The notes below the pieces were generated by a model that saw only the letters and a list, made by a program, of their open reading frames with translations, did no database searches and was not told the DNA's origin. Below, piece after piece: positions 36,970 to 46,114 of a DNA stretch of 48,191 nucleotides. Numbering within the stretch: position 1 is the first letter of the stretch; each line of letters starts with the position of its first letter. Source of the DNA: Microthrixaceae bacterium (GTDB lineage: Bacteria > Actinomycetota > Acidimicrobiia > Acidimicrobiales > Microtrichaceae). The stretch lies in contig JACJWI010000011.1 in assembly GCA_020637215.1 (NCBI GenBank), positions 1-48,191 of the forward strand. Direction: 5' to 3'. A program made the translations under genes and the position numbers.

Positions 36970-37911
36970 TCACGGGACCAGCCGGTCGCCGGGCGCCAGG
37001 TCGGCCATCGCCGCGACCTGCCGGATCGCCCGGTCGACCACCTCGACGGCGTGGGCGCGGACCCGCTCGACGGTGGCATCGACCGCCCCGGTGGCCGCCG
37101 CGACGAAGGCGTCGCCGTCGACGCGGCTGTGCGCGGGCGTGATGGCACGGGCCAGCCCGTCGTGCGCGCCTCGGGCGACGTGGTGGCAACCCAGCTTGTC
37201 CAGCCTCGCGTTGGTCACCACGACACCGATCGTCGTGTTGGTGACGGCGCCCGAGCCGGCGGCGGCCGTGCCGTCGGCGGTGCGCTCCAGGCCGGTGTCA
37301 CCCGGCGGCGGCAGCTCCGGCCACGGCTCGTCGTCGAAGCCGGCGCCGTGGACGTCGCCCCAGGGGTTGGCGGCGACGAGAGCGGCGACGACCAGGTCGC
37401 CGTCGCGCCGCAGCGCACCGACCAGCCCGCCGGGAACAGCGCGCTCGATGCCCCTCCACTTGGACGCGGTCGCTCCGGTGCCGGCACCGATCCGGCCCAC
37501 GGCCGAACCCGCCCCCGCACCGGCGATCGCCTCGGCGGCCGCGATCCGACCCTGCTCGACCCCGGGACGGACCGAGGCGTCGCCGACGGCCAGGTCGAAC
37601 AGGCTGAGACCGACCACGATCGGCACCCGGCCCGCCATGGTCGGCAGACCCCGGTCGTGCTCCTCGAGGACACCGGTGACGCCGACCGCGGCGGCCAGGC
37701 CGAACGCAGAACCCCCGCTGAGGACCACGGCGTCGATCGTCGGCACCGTCGCCGCCGGGTCGAGCAGGGCGAACTCGTGGCTGGCCGGCGCCCCGCCCCG
37801 CACCTCGCCCGAGGCGACCACCGCCGGGTCGAACACCACGACGGTGCAGCCGGTGAGTGCCACCGGGTCGCTCCAGTGCCCGACCGCCACCCCGTCGATC
37901 CCGTCGATCAC
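36970..37911 (-). CDS. P1 family peptidase (DmpA/ornithine acetyltransferase-like fold)
   Basis: 313 residues from GTG 37911, overlapping the alr stop by 4 bp. The fold is self-cleaving: the likely cut and nucleophile is in GAVTNTTIGVVVTNARL, where a Thr follows the Asn. VLSGGSAFGLAAAVGV and ATASKWRGIERA are further family blocks. Members include beta-aminopeptidases, and D-aminopeptidases such as DmpA; the pairing with alanine racemase suggests a D-amino-acid or wall-peptide role, which is an inference. Confidence 0.88.
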   Translation of the reverse strand: MIDGIDGVAVGHWSDPVALTGCTVVVFDPAVVASGEVRGGAPASHEFALLDPAATVPTIDAVVLSGGSAFGLAAAVGVTGVLEEHDRGLPTMAGRVPIVVGLSLFDLAVGDASVRPGVEQGRIAAAEAIAGAGAGSAVGRIGAGTGATASKWRGIERAVPGGLVGALRRDGDLVVAALVAANPWGDVHGAGFDDEPWPELPPPGDTGLERTADGTAAAGSGAVTNTTIGVVVTNARLDKLGCHHVARGAHDGLARAITPAHSRVDGDAFVAAATGAVDATVERVRAHAVEVVDRAIRQVAAMADLAPGDRLVP

Positions 37912-39101
37912 GACCCACCCCCGCCGGATGGATCGGGTTCGGGCCCGGCGGGCCGGTCCGCCCACCCGTCGACGAAGCCGGCTCCGTGGCTGATCCGGGT
38001 CAGGTGTCGCCGCGGCAACCTCGGGCCGAAACCGCAGACGATCTCGTAGGAGATGGTGCCGAGCATCTCCGCCCACTCGCCGGTGGTGATCTCCTCGTCG
38101 CCCTGGCGACCGATGAGGACCACCTCGTCGCCGACGGCCACCTCGGGCCCGTCGGTCACCTCGACGACCAGCTGGTCCATGGTCACCACGCCGCGCATGG
38201 GCCGACGCACGCCACCGATGAGCACGTCGGCGCCCAGCTCACCGAGCCGACGCGGAACGCCGTCCGCGTAGCCGAGCGGCACGACCGCCAGACGGGCCGG
38301 GCTCCGGAAGCGGTGACGCAGGCCGTAGCTGACGCCCTCGCCGGCGGCGACGCTGCGCACCCTCGACACCTCGGCGCGCACGTTCATGGCGGGCTCCAAC
38401 GGGACCGGGAGCTCCAGGTCGGCCGACGGGGGAACCCCGTAGGTGGCGATCCCGACGCGCACCAGGTCCAGCCGCGCCGCGGGGTGTACGAGCGCAGCAG
38501 CGGAGTTGGCGGCGTGGCGGAGCCCGGGGTCGATCCCCGCCGCGGCGAGCTCGGCGAGCACCGCGGCGAAGAGCTCGAGCTGCTCGTCGGTCTCGGGGCG
38601 GTCGGGCTCATCGGCGACAGCCAGGTGGGTGAACGTGCCCTGGAGCTCCAGTCCGGCGTCGAGCACGGCGCGGGCCAGGTCGACCGCGTCGGCGGGGTCG
38701 CAGCCGACGCGGTGCATGCCGGTGTCGACCTTGAGCTGAACCGGCCACGGCGTCCCGCCGGCCGCGGCCGCGGCCGCGGCGATCCCCTCGGCGGTGTCGA
38801 CCGTGGGGTTCAGACCGGCGGCGAAGGCGTCGACCATGGCATCCGGCGGCGGTTGGGACAGCACCAGGACCGGGGCGTCGATGCCGACGTCGCGCAGCTC
38901 CTGGCCCTCTTCGACCAGGGCGACGGCCAGGCGGTCCGCCCCGGCCGCCACCGCGACCGCGGCGACGTCCTCGGAGCCGTGGCCGTAGCCGTCGGCCTTG
39001 ACCACGACGCACAGCTCGGCGGGGGCGACCAGGTCCTTGAGGACCGCCACGTTGTGCGCCACGGCGTCCAGGTCGACGTGGACAGCGGCGTGACGAGGCA
39101 T
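37908..39101 (-). CDS. alr: Alanine racemase
   Basis: PLP enzyme giving D-alanine for peptidoglycan. 397 residues. PLP Lys35 is in VVKADGYGHG; the C-terminal beta-domain supplies the partner Tyr in EMLGTISYEIVCGFGPRLPRR; the Arg/Tyr surroundings LRHAANSAA and VRVGIATYG are normal. The Ala-rich stretch near residue 107 (GIAAAAAAAGG) is a local oddity. ATG 39101 lies 9 nt after TAGCAT, so the leader is very short. The upstream palindrome separates it from nnrD. Confidence 0.95.
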   Translation of the reverse strand: MPRHAAVHVDLDAVAHNVAVLKDLVAPAELCVVVKADGYGHGSEDVAAVAVAAGADRLAVALVEEGQELRDVGIDAPVLVLSQPPPDAMVDAFAAGLNPTVDTAEGIAAAAAAAGGTPWPVQLKVDTGMHRVGCDPADAVDLARAVLDAGLELQGTFTHLAVADEPDRPETDEQLELFAAVLAELAAAGIDPGLRHAANSAAALVHPAARLDLVRVGIATYGVPPSADLELPVPLEPAMNVRAEVSRVRSVAAGEGVSYGLRHRFRSPARLAVVPLGYADGVPRRLGELGADVLIGGVRRPMRGVVTMDQLVVEVTDGPEVAVGDEVVLIGRQGDEEITTGEWAEMLGTISYEIVCGFGPRLPRRHLTRISHGAGFVDGWADRPAGPEPDPSGGGGS

Positions 39102-39110
39102 GACAGGTCG

Positions 39111-39116
39111 ATGCTA
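39111..39116 (-). promoter_or_regulatory. -10 box of alr
   Basis: TAGCAT on the minus strand, 9 nt before the alr ATG, giving a leader of about two or three nucleotides. Confidence 0.45.
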
Positions 39117-39143
39117 CCCGCCACCTCCGCCCACCCCCGGTCC

Positions 39144-39195
39144 CGCTTTGTCCCGCAGGGACGCGGTGATCACCGCGTCCCTGCGGGACAAAGCG
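39144..39195. terminator. 52-bp perfect palindrome between nnrD and alr
   Basis: Every base from 39144 to 39195 pairs with its mirror, centred on GTGATCAC; the arm begins CGCTTTGTCCCGCAGGG. It is 14 bp after the nnrD stop. As RNA it makes a 24-bp stem with a 4-nt loop. No T-run. Probable terminator; the exact symmetry also allows a protein-binding role. Confidence 0.65.
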
Positions 39196-39208
39196 AGAGT
39201 GGGGGGTG

Positions 39209-40597
39209 TCAGCCGAGCAGGTCGGCCCAGGCGTCGGGCAGGGCGTCGGCGACGTCGGAGGCGACCAGGCCGCGCCGCGGACCGAGCTCGGCGGCGCGAC
39301 CGTGCAGGTGCGCGCCTGCGGCCGCGGCCCGAACCGGCAGCGCCCCCGACGCGATCAGCGCGGCGATCGTGCCGGTGAGGACGTCGCCGGTCCCGGCGGT
39401 GGCCAGACGCTCGTCTCCGGATCGGACCAACAGCACGTCGCCGTCGGGCTCGGCGACCACGGTCGTCGGTCCCTTCAGCAGCACCACCGCCCCGGTGGTG
39501 GCGGCCAGGGCGCGGGCCGCGTCGACGCGGTCCTCGCCAGGGGGCGCCCCGGTCAGCATCTCGAACTCGCCGTCGTGGGGGGTGAGCACGGTCGGCGCCG
39601 GCACGTCGTCCACGACGGGACGGGAGTGGAGTGCCGCTGTCGGGGCGTCGGCGATCGCGGCCAGGCCGTCGCCGTCGAGGACGACCGGCCGGTCCGTCGC
39701 GGCCAGCGCGGCGCGAACCCGCGCTGCGGTCCCGGCATCGCGACCCAGTCCGGGCCCGATGGCGACGCAGCCGAACCGGGAGGCGTCGCTCGACATCAGG
39801 CGGTCCCAGTCGTCGGTTCGCGCCCCGAGCACCACCGCCTCGGTCGGGGCGGGCGGGTCCTCGACGCCGGGGACGGTCAACCGCACGTAGCCGGCTCCGG
39901 CACGCAGCGCGGCGGTCGAGCACAGCTGCGCGGCCCCGGTCATGCCCGGCGACCCGGCGACCACCCACACGGCGTGACGCCACTTGTGGTCGTCGACGGC
40001 TCGGGCCGGGACCCAGGCGAGCACGTCGTCGTCGGTGACCAGGTGACAGCCGGCGGCGCCGACCACGGCGGTGTCCTCGACGTCGAGGCCGATGTCGGCC
40101 ACGACGACCTCGCCGGCGTAGGAGGGTCCGGCTCCGAGCACGAGGCCCGGCTTGAGCGCAGCGAAGGTGACGGTGCGAATCGCGGGAGCGGGAGCGCCCG
40201 AGACGGCGCCGGTCAGGCCCGAGATCCCCGACGGGATGTCGACGGCCAGGACCGGAGCACCGTCGACGTCGGGGAACCGGTAGTTGCCCCGGAACCCGGT
40301 TCCGAAGGCGGCGTCGATCACCAGGTCGGCCGGTCCGAGCACCGTGGGGGCGTCAGCCACGTCGTGCACGGTCACCCGCACCCCCCGCCGGGCCAGGAGC
40401 GCGGCGGCGACCCGACCGTCCTCGCCGTTGTGGCCCGGTCCGGCCACGACCACGACCCGACGTCCGTAGGTCCCGCCCATCAGGTCGACCGCTGCCCGGG
40501 CCACGGCGCCGGCGGCCCGCCCGATGAGCACCTCCACCGGCTCGGCGGCCGCGGCGTCGACCGCGGCCATCTGCGACGGGGTCAGGACGGTGAGCAC
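39209..40597 (-). CDS. nnrD: Bifunctional NAD(P)H-hydrate epimerase/dehydratase
   Basis: Repairs hydrated NADH and NADPH. 462 residues from GTG 40597. The N-terminal YjeF epimerase domain has VVAGPGHNGEDGRVAA and DAAFGTGFRG, with AVDIPSGISGLTG. The C-terminal ADP-dependent dehydratase has VVAGSPGMTGAAQLCSTAALRAGAG (split at GMTGA), GPGLGRD, LTPHDGEFEML, LLKGPTTVV and the active-site TAGTGDVLTGTIAALIASG. Asp in AGTGDVL is intact. Sits in its usual actinobacterial place between acpS and alr. Confidence 0.95.
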   Translation of the reverse strand: MLTVLTPSQMAAVDAAAAEPVEVLIGRAAGAVARAAVDLMGGTYGRRVVVVAGPGHNGEDGRVAAALLARRGVRVTVHDVADAPTVLGPADLVIDAAFGTGFRGNYRFPDVDGAPVLAVDIPSGISGLTGAVSGAPAPAIRTVTFAALKPGLVLGAGPSYAGEVVVADIGLDVEDTAVVGAAGCHLVTDDDVLAWVPARAVDDHKWRHAVWVVAGSPGMTGAAQLCSTAALRAGAGYVRLTVPGVEDPPAPTEAVVLGARTDDWDRLMSSDASRFGCVAIGPGLGRDAGTAARVRAALAATDRPVVLDGDGLAAIADAPTAALHSRPVVDDVPAPTVLTPHDGEFEMLTGAPPGEDRVDAARALAATTGAVVLLKGPTTVVAEPDGDVLLVRSGDERLATAGTGDVLTGTIAALIASGALPVRAAAAGAHLHGRAAELGPRRGLVASDVADALPDAWADLLG

Positions 40598-40697
40598 ACC
40601 GTCATCCTGCCGCGACCCGCCACCGGATGGGGCCGAGATCGACGGCGCCGGGATCCCCGACCGGACGGTGCCCTCGGGACGGACCCCGCCGGGACGG

Positions 40698-41120
40698 TCA
40701 GGTCCGGGCCAGCACGACGGCGTGGGCCATCGGACCGTCGTGGGTGAGCGACACCAGCCAGCTGGTCACCCCCACCGTGTCGGCCACCTGGCGGGCCCGA
40801 CCGGTGAGGCGCAGCGACGGCGAGCCGTCCGCCGCGGTCAGCACCTCGACGTCGGTGAACGACATGGCCGACATGCCACGACCGAGGGCCTTCATCGTCG
40901 CTTCCTTGGCCGCGAAGCGGGCGGCCAGGTGCGGGAGCGGATCGGCGTGTCGACCGCAGCGGGCCTGCTCGGCCGGGGTGAACAGGCGGTGGAGCAGGCT
41001 CGGCGTCCGATCCAGCGCGGTGCGCAACCGGTCGACGGCGACCAGGTCGGTGCCGACGCCCACGACCGTCCCGACCCCCGCGGCGCCGACCGACGTCGGG
41101 GCGTCGTCCCGGTCGGTCAC
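40698..41120 (-). CDS. acpS: Holo-[acyl-carrier-protein] synthase
   Basis: 140 residues. Transfers phosphopantetheine from CoA to apo-ACP. GVGTDLVAVDRLRTAL carries the Mg-binding Asp, and LAARFAAKEATMKALGRG carries the Glu and Lys of the active site; the C-terminus has VSLTHDGPMAHAVVLA with the usual S-x-x-H. Residues 1-18 are an extra N-terminal stretch. GTG 41120 overlaps the glmS stop (GTGA). Confidence 0.94.
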   Translation of the reverse strand: MTDRDDAPTSVGAAGVGTVVGVGTDLVAVDRLRTALDRTPSLLHRLFTPAEQARCGRHADPLPHLAARFAAKEATMKALGRGMSAMSFTDVEVLTAADGSPSLRLTGRARQVADTVGVTSWLVSLTHDGPMAHAVVLART

Positions 41121-44100
41121 GTCCGCCAGCGGTCGGCCAGGTCCAGGATCGGGACCGTGAGCAGGTCGGCCACCGGCTGCTGGGCCAGCAGGTCGTCGCG
41201 GAACACGTCCTCGGTCTCGGTGACCGCGTCCTTGAGCGCCTGGTAGCGACGGCGGTAGCCCTGGAGCACCGCGCGGGCGGTCGGCGCGGGCAACGTGTCG
41301 GGCAGCACCACGTGCAGCAGCTGCAGGCCGGTGGTCACGCCGTCCTTGGTCTCGGGGACGATGACGACCAACCGGCCGTCGGCCCGGCCCCGAGCCACCA
41401 TCAGCTCCTGCTCGCGGGCGACCAGGGCCTTGGTGCCGCGCAGCCGGCTGTCGCGGTCGACCCGCGACGCCAGCCCGGTGGAGATCCCCCGACGGTCGAG
41501 CACCACCAGCTGGGCCTGGTCCAGGTCGTCGCCGTGCTCGACGGCGTAGCGGGTGGAGCCGACGACCTCGATGACCGCCGGGTCGAGCTCGCCGAGGGAG
41601 CGGAGCGTGGAGTACGTGAGGCGGTCGCGGGGAGAACCGGCCTGGATGAGAGCGTCGACCAGCGCGACCTGAAGCAGCGACTCATCGGAGCGGCTGATGC
41701 CGACGGTGACGGTCTTGGCCTGGTGCTTGATGGCGTCGACGGGCCGGGTGAGCTCCTCGATCGCCGCGGTCAGACCCGCTTCGAGGTCCTCGAGCACGAC
41801 TCCCGGGGTGCCGACCTTGCCGAACTCGACCTGGTAGGCGTCGAGCGGAGAGATGCCCAGCGCGTAGCGGAACAGCCCCGCGACCCGCACCGCGGTGCCG
41901 GCCTCGAGGTGCCCGTCGTAGGAACCGGTGCGAAGGCCGTCCATGAACGCCGAGGCCGACGCGGTCAGGACCGGTCGGAGCCGACGCATCAGCGCCTCGC
42001 CGTCGTTCAGCTCCCGCAGGTCACCGCCGAGGGTGGAGACCGCCTCGTCGATCGCGGCGCGCACCTCGCGCAGCGGCCGGGCCTGGGCGTCGATGCCGAG
42101 CGCGGCCTCGTAGCCGAACAGGTGCCCGACCATGGTGGCCAGCACGAACCCCAGGCGGGGGTGGGTGTCGGGCACGCTGAGCACCGCCAGCGCGGCGTCG
42201 AAGGCGCGGTCGCCGTTCGAGGCGATGACGATCGGGGCGGCCTTGTGGGCCCGGAAGATCGCCACCTCCTTGGCCACGTCATCGGCGGTCGATCCGACCA
42301 GGCCTGCGGCGCACACCAGGATCATCGGTTCGGAGGACAGGTCGATGTGCTTCTTGTCCTCGGTGGCGTCGCACGCGATCGACTTGTAGCAGAGCTCCGA
42401 CAGCTTGATCCGCAGCTCGCGGGCCGCGATCTGGTTGGGGCCGTTGCCGACGATCGCCCAGTAGCGGCGCGACGGGGCGAAGGTCCGGGCCGCGGCCGCG
42501 ATGTCGGGGCGGGTGGCGAGGGTGGCCTCGAGCGCGGCGGGCACCTGGGCGAGGGAGCGCAGCAGCTCCTGCTCGTCGGGGTGATCGGGGGTGCGGCCGC
42601 CGGGCACCTGCTCGGAGATGGAGTAGCCGAGCAGCAGTCCGGCCGCGACCTGCGCGTAGAACGCCTTGGTCGACGCCACGCTCATCTCCACGTCGCGTCC
42701 GTCGGAGGTGTAGAGGACGCCGTCGGCCTTGTCGGTCAGGTCCGAGTTGCGTCGGTTGACGATCGCCACCACCGACGCTCCCCGCCCCCGAAGCAGGTCG
42801 ACGGTGCGGTTGGTGTCGGTGGTGGTGCCCGACTGGCTGATCGCGACGGCCAACGTGTCGGACATGTCGGCGCGGAGGCGGAATCCCGACAGCTCCGTCG
42901 CCGGTAGCGCCTCGACGCGGACCTCGGTGTCGGCCAGAAGCTCGCGGAGGTGTTCGGCCAGGCTCTGGCCGGCGACCGCCGCGGTGCCCTGCCCGATCAC
43001 GAGCACCCGGGTCACCTCGCCGGCGGCCAGCCGTCGACGGACCTCGGCGGGCAGCGAGTCCTCGGGCAGCTCGACGTCGAACCGGCCGTCCGACTCGATG
43101 AGCTTGCCCCGCAACGTCTTGCGGAACGAGCCGGGCGCGTCGGTGATCTCCTTGAGCAGGAAGTGCGGGAAGGTCCCGCGGTCGATGTCGCGGGTGGTGA
43201 TCTGGGCGTGGGTCAGGTCGGCTGCGGTCACCGGCAGTTCGGTGCCGTCGTAGGACCAGCGCCCGATCCCGTCGATCGTGCCGGCCCGTCCGGCGGCCAG
43301 CTCGACGATCTGGCCCCGGCTCGCGACCGGGTTGTCGGGGTCCGCGGGGGTCTCGCCGTCGAGGCGGAGGTAGGTGGCGGTCTCCTCGACCACGCCGTAG
43401 GGCTCGGACGCGACGATGTAGGCCTCGTCGGCCAACCCGACGTAGAGGGCCTGACCGCTGCCGCGCAGCGCCAGGAGCAGTCGGTCCGGGGACGCGGCGG
43501 ACGCCGCGCCGATCGCCACCGACCCCTCCAGGCGTGCGACCGCCTCGCGGAACGCCTCACGGGGTGCCCTCCCGGCGACGAGACCCCGGCTGACCAGGGT
43601 GGGGATCACCTTGGCGTCGGTGGTGACCTCGGCGGGGAGGCGCAGTCCGTCCGACGCGACCAGGTCCGCGTGGTTGTCGACGTCGCCGTTGAGGACCGCG
43701 GTCACGCACGGGGCGCCGCCGGCGCCGGGTTCGAGCGCCGTGCCCTCGGCGTCGAGCTCGTCGGACACCTGGGGGTGGGCGTTGGGTTCGGAGATGATGC
43801 CGATCGACGCCCACCGGGTGTGGCCGAGCACCAGGCCGTCGACGTCCGCGGAGCGCAGAGCGCGTTGCAGCAGGTCGTCGGAGCGGATCGCGGCGCGCAG
43901 CGCCGCGGTGTTGTCGCCCAGCTCCCCGATCTCGGCCGCGGCCTTGTGGACCACGACCAGGACACCGTCACCGAGTCGGACCGATCCGTCGGTGAACGAC
44001 ACGCCGGCGCGCTCCTCGAGGGCTCGGCTCACGGCCGGGTCGGCCGGGTCCAACCCGTGGCCGGTCAGCTGAACCTCCAGCCCGGCGGAGTCGCGGCCGC

Positions 44101-44626
44101 GGACCTCGAGGCGGTCGAGCGCCGACAGCGCCTGGTGGAGGCTGAGCGCTACCGCGACCCCGGCCTCGGTGCCGCCGTCGGCGTCGAAAGTCGCTCCCAG
44201 GAGCCCGTCGACCTCGCGGACGGCACGGAGCCGGTCCTGGCGGATGGCCCACAGCGCGTCCTTGCAGGCGAGCAGCGCGGCGTTCACCGCTTCGAGCTGC
44301 TCGGCGGGCGGTGCGGTCTGGGGGTCGTCGAGCTCGGCCTCGAGCTGGGCGAGCCGCTCGGCGAGGCCGTCGGCAGCCGCAGCCAGTCGGTCCGCGGCGG
44401 CACGGTCCGAGCGGAGGCTCACAACACCGGGGACGCCGCGCAGCGCAGCGTCGACCGTCGTCAACCGCTCGGCGGCGGCGGACAGTGCGGCCGTTCGATC
44501 CTGCGTCGATCCCGGGTCGGACGCCTCGAGCAACGGCGCGACGTCGTGGAGGACCTGGGCCAGCTCCGCTGCCGCGGCCGGCGTCCTATCGGTCGGTCGC
44601 CGGACGACGGCGATGATCCCACACAC
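41117..44626 (-). CDS. glmS: Giant GlmS-like glutamine:fructose-6-phosphate aminotransferase (1169 residues)
   Basis: Predicted to make glucosamine-6-phosphate. Start GTG 44626 puts the N-terminal nucleophile Cys at position 2 (MCGIIAVV), with GGAGG 9 nt upstream; the longer frame to 44656 would bury it. The glutaminase domain is split: after about residue 10, roughly 150 Ala/Leu/Glu-rich, coiled-coil-like residues intervene before RGRDSAG (176-182), GHTRWAS (269-275) and NGDVDNH (313-319). FPHFLLKEI (486-494) leads to two SIS domains: SQSGTTTDT (598-606), and NQIAARELRIKLSEL (731-745) with an altered active loop DATEDKKHIDLSSEP. About 300 further residues (870-1169) of unknown kind follow, where usual GlmS (about 610 residues) ends in KSVTVE. 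Context (glmM before, acpS after) supports the role. Confidence 0.85.
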   Translation of the reverse strand: MCGIIAVVRRPTDRTPAAAAELAQVLHDVAPLLEASDPGSTQDRTAALSAAAERLTTVDAALRGVPGVVSLRSDRAAADRLAAAADGLAERLAQLEAELDDPQTAPPAEQLEAVNAALLACKDALWAIRQDRLRAVREVDGLLGATFDADGGTEAGVAVALSLHQALSALDRLEVRGRDSAGLEVQLTGHGLDPADPAVSRALEERAGVSFTDGSVRLGDGVLVVVHKAAAEIGELGDNTAALRAAIRSDDLLQRALRSADVDGLVLGHTRWASIGIISEPNAHPQVSDELDAEGTALEPGAGGAPCVTAVLNGDVDNHADLVASDGLRLPAEVTTDAKVIPTLVSRGLVAGRAPREAFREAVARLEGSVAIGAASAASPDRLLLALRGSGQALYVGLADEAYIVASEPYGVVEETATYLRLDGETPADPDNPVASRGQIVELAAGRAGTIDGIGRWSYDGTELPVTAADLTHAQITTRDIDRGTFPHFLLKEITDAPGSFRKTLRGKLIESDGRFDVELPEDSLPAEVRRRLAAGEVTRVLVIGQGTAAVAGQSLAEHLRELLADTEVRVEALPATELSGFRLRADMSDTLAVAISQSGTTTDTNRTVDLLRGRGASVVAIVNRRNSDLTDKADGVLYTSDGRDVEMSVASTKAFYAQVAAGLLLGYSISEQVPGGRTPDHPDEQELLRSLAQVPAALEATLATRPDIAAAARTFAPSRRYWAIVGNGPNQIAARELRIKLSELCYKSIACDATEDKKHIDLSSEPMILVCAAGLVGSTADDVAKEVAIFRAHKAAPIVIASNGDRAFDAALAVLSVPDTHPRLGFVLATMVGHLFGYEAALGIDAQARPLREVRAAIDEAVSTLGGDLRELNDGEALMRRLRPVLTASASAFMDGLRTGSYDGHLEAGTAVRVAGLFRYALGISPLDAYQVEFGKVGTPGVVLEDLEAGLTAAIEELTRPVDAIKHQAKTVTVGISRSDESLLQVALVDALIQAGSPRDRLTYSTLRSLGELDPAVIEVVGSTRYAVEHGDDLDQAQLVVLDRRGISTGLASRVDRDSRLRGTKALVAREQELMVARGRADGRLVVIVPETKDGVTTGLQLLHVVLPDTLPAPTARAVLQGYRRRYQALKDAVTETEDVFRDDLLAQQPVADLLTVPILDLADRWRT

Positions 44627-44655
44627 CTTGGTGCACCTCCGTAGGGGGTCGGTCA

Positions 44656-44661
44656 AGTGTA
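44656..44661 (-). promoter_or_regulatory. Possible -10 box of glmS
   Basis: TACACT on the minus strand, 29 bp before the start, in the 104-bp glmM-glmS gap. ACCCCCTAC occurs twice around it. No glmS ribozyme was recognised; the gap is too short for one. Confidence 0.35.
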
Positions 44662-44730
44662 GGGGGTGCCCGATTTCCGCACCGAGTCGATCACCCGATC
44701 CCCAGGAGCGGGTCCGGACCGACGGACCGG

Positions 44731-46104
44731 TCAGGCCGAGGTACGCAGGGCCTCGACCGCCGCGACCAGTCGGTCGACCGCGGCCGCGGCAGCGTCCTCG
44801 GTGGGCGCCTCGGCCATGACCCGCACGACGGGCTCGGTGCCCGATGGCCGCAGCAGGACCCGGCCCTCGTCGCCGAGCTCCGCGCCGACCCGGTCGATCT
44901 CGTCGGCCAGGCGGTCGGCCACGTCGGGCATCGGGGCGTCGACCGCGACGTTGCGAAGCACCTGCGGCAGCTTGGTCATGGCCGCGTCGACCATCGCCCC
45001 GACGGTGACCTCGCCGCCCAGCACGCCCTCGCGGACCACCAGGTCGGCCAGCACCACCGCGCTCAGCAGACCGTCCCCGGTCGTGCCCAGGTCGCCGAAC
45101 ACCAGGTGGCCCGACTGCTCGCCCCCCAGGCTGAGGTCGCCCTCGGCCATGGCCGCCAGCACGTGGCGATCACCCACCGCGGTCTCGATCACCGTGATGC
45201 CCTCGCGTCCCATCGCCTGACGGAAGCCCAGGTTGGACATGACGGTCACCACGACGGTGTCGTCGGTGAGCCGCCCGCGGTCGCGCAGGTCGGTGGCGCA
45301 CAGCGCCATGATCTGGTCGCCGTCGACCAGGCGGCCCCGCTCGTCGACCGCCAGGAGTCGGTCCGCGTCGCCGTCGAAGGCGAGCCCCAGATGGGCGCCC
45401 GTCTCGAGCACCGCGCCCTGGAGCACCTCGGGGTGGGTGGAGCCGCAGCCGTCGTTGATGTTGGTGCCGTCGGGCTCGGCGAACAGCACGGTGACCTCGG
45501 CGCCGAGGTCCGCGAGCACGTCGGGGGCGACGGCCGACGCGGCGCCGTTCGCGCAGTCGACGACCACCCGCAGCCCGTCGAGCCGACGACCCTCGGTGAC
45601 GCCTTCGATCGACGCCGCGTACTCCTCGGCCAGGGTGACGTCCGCGAGCAGGGACCCGACGTCGGCTCCGACCGGGACGCCCTCGTACGGGGTTCCGGCG
45701 GTCGCTACCGCGTCGAGCGCCGCGGCGATCACCGCCTCGACGGCGTGCTGCTGGTCGTCGGTCAGCTTGAGCCCGCCGGGGGCGAACAGCTTGATGCCGT
45801 TGTCGGCGAAGGCGTTGTGCGACGCCGAGATGACCACCCCGACCACACCGTCGCGCTCGGCGGCGAACGCCACCGCGGGGGTGGGCACGACGCCGGCAAG
45901 AACCGCATCGGCACCCTCGGCGCACACCCCGGCGGCCAGGGCGGCCTCGAGCAGCGGACCCGACCGGCGGGTGTCGCGGCCGATGACGACGCGCCGGGCA
46001 CCGAAGGCCCGGACCGCGGCCCGGCCGATGGCCGTGGCGATCTCGGGGGTGAGGTCGCGACCGGCGAGCCCGCGCACCCCGTCGGTGCCGAAGCGGACGG
46101 TCAC
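44731..46104 (-). CDS. glmM: Phosphoglucosamine mutase
   Basis: Converts glucosamine-6-phosphate to the 1-phosphate for UDP-GlcNAc. 457 residues. RFGTDGVRG opens the protein; the phosphoserine is Ser95 in VVISASHN; the metal loop is AFDGDADR, the sugar loop GGEQSGH, and the phosphate loop RPSGTEPVVRVMAEA. GTG 46104 lies 10 nt after the rpsI stop, so it belongs to the rplM-rpsI-glmM operon, an arrangement common in Actinobacteria. Confidence 0.97.
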   Translation of the reverse strand: MTVRFGTDGVRGLAGRDLTPEIATAIGRAAVRAFGARRVVIGRDTRRSGPLLEAALAAGVCAEGADAVLAGVVPTPAVAFAAERDGVVGVVISASHNAFADNGIKLFAPGGLKLTDDQQHAVEAVIAAALDAVATAGTPYEGVPVGADVGSLLADVTLAEEYAASIEGVTEGRRLDGLRVVVDCANGAASAVAPDVLADLGAEVTVLFAEPDGTNINDGCGSTHPEVLQGAVLETGAHLGLAFDGDADRLLAVDERGRLVDGDQIMALCATDLRDRGRLTDDTVVVTVMSNLGFRQAMGREGITVIETAVGDRHVLAAMAEGDLSLGGEQSGHLVFGDLGTTGDGLLSAVVLADLVVREGVLGGEVTVGAMVDAAMTKLPQVLRNVAVDAPMPDVADRLADEIDRVGAELGDEGRVLLRPSGTEPVVRVMAEAPTEDAAAAAVDRLVAAVEALRTSA

Positions 46105-46114
46105 CGGGGGACGA

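Noticed and set aside
39144..39195. Transposon end or invertible-element site at the palindrome
   Set aside because: There is no transposase or recombinase nearby and no second copy or target duplication in the window.
44627..44730. glmS ribozyme upstream of glmS
   Set aside because: The gap is 104 bp and shows no ribozyme core; the class is typical of Firmicutes.
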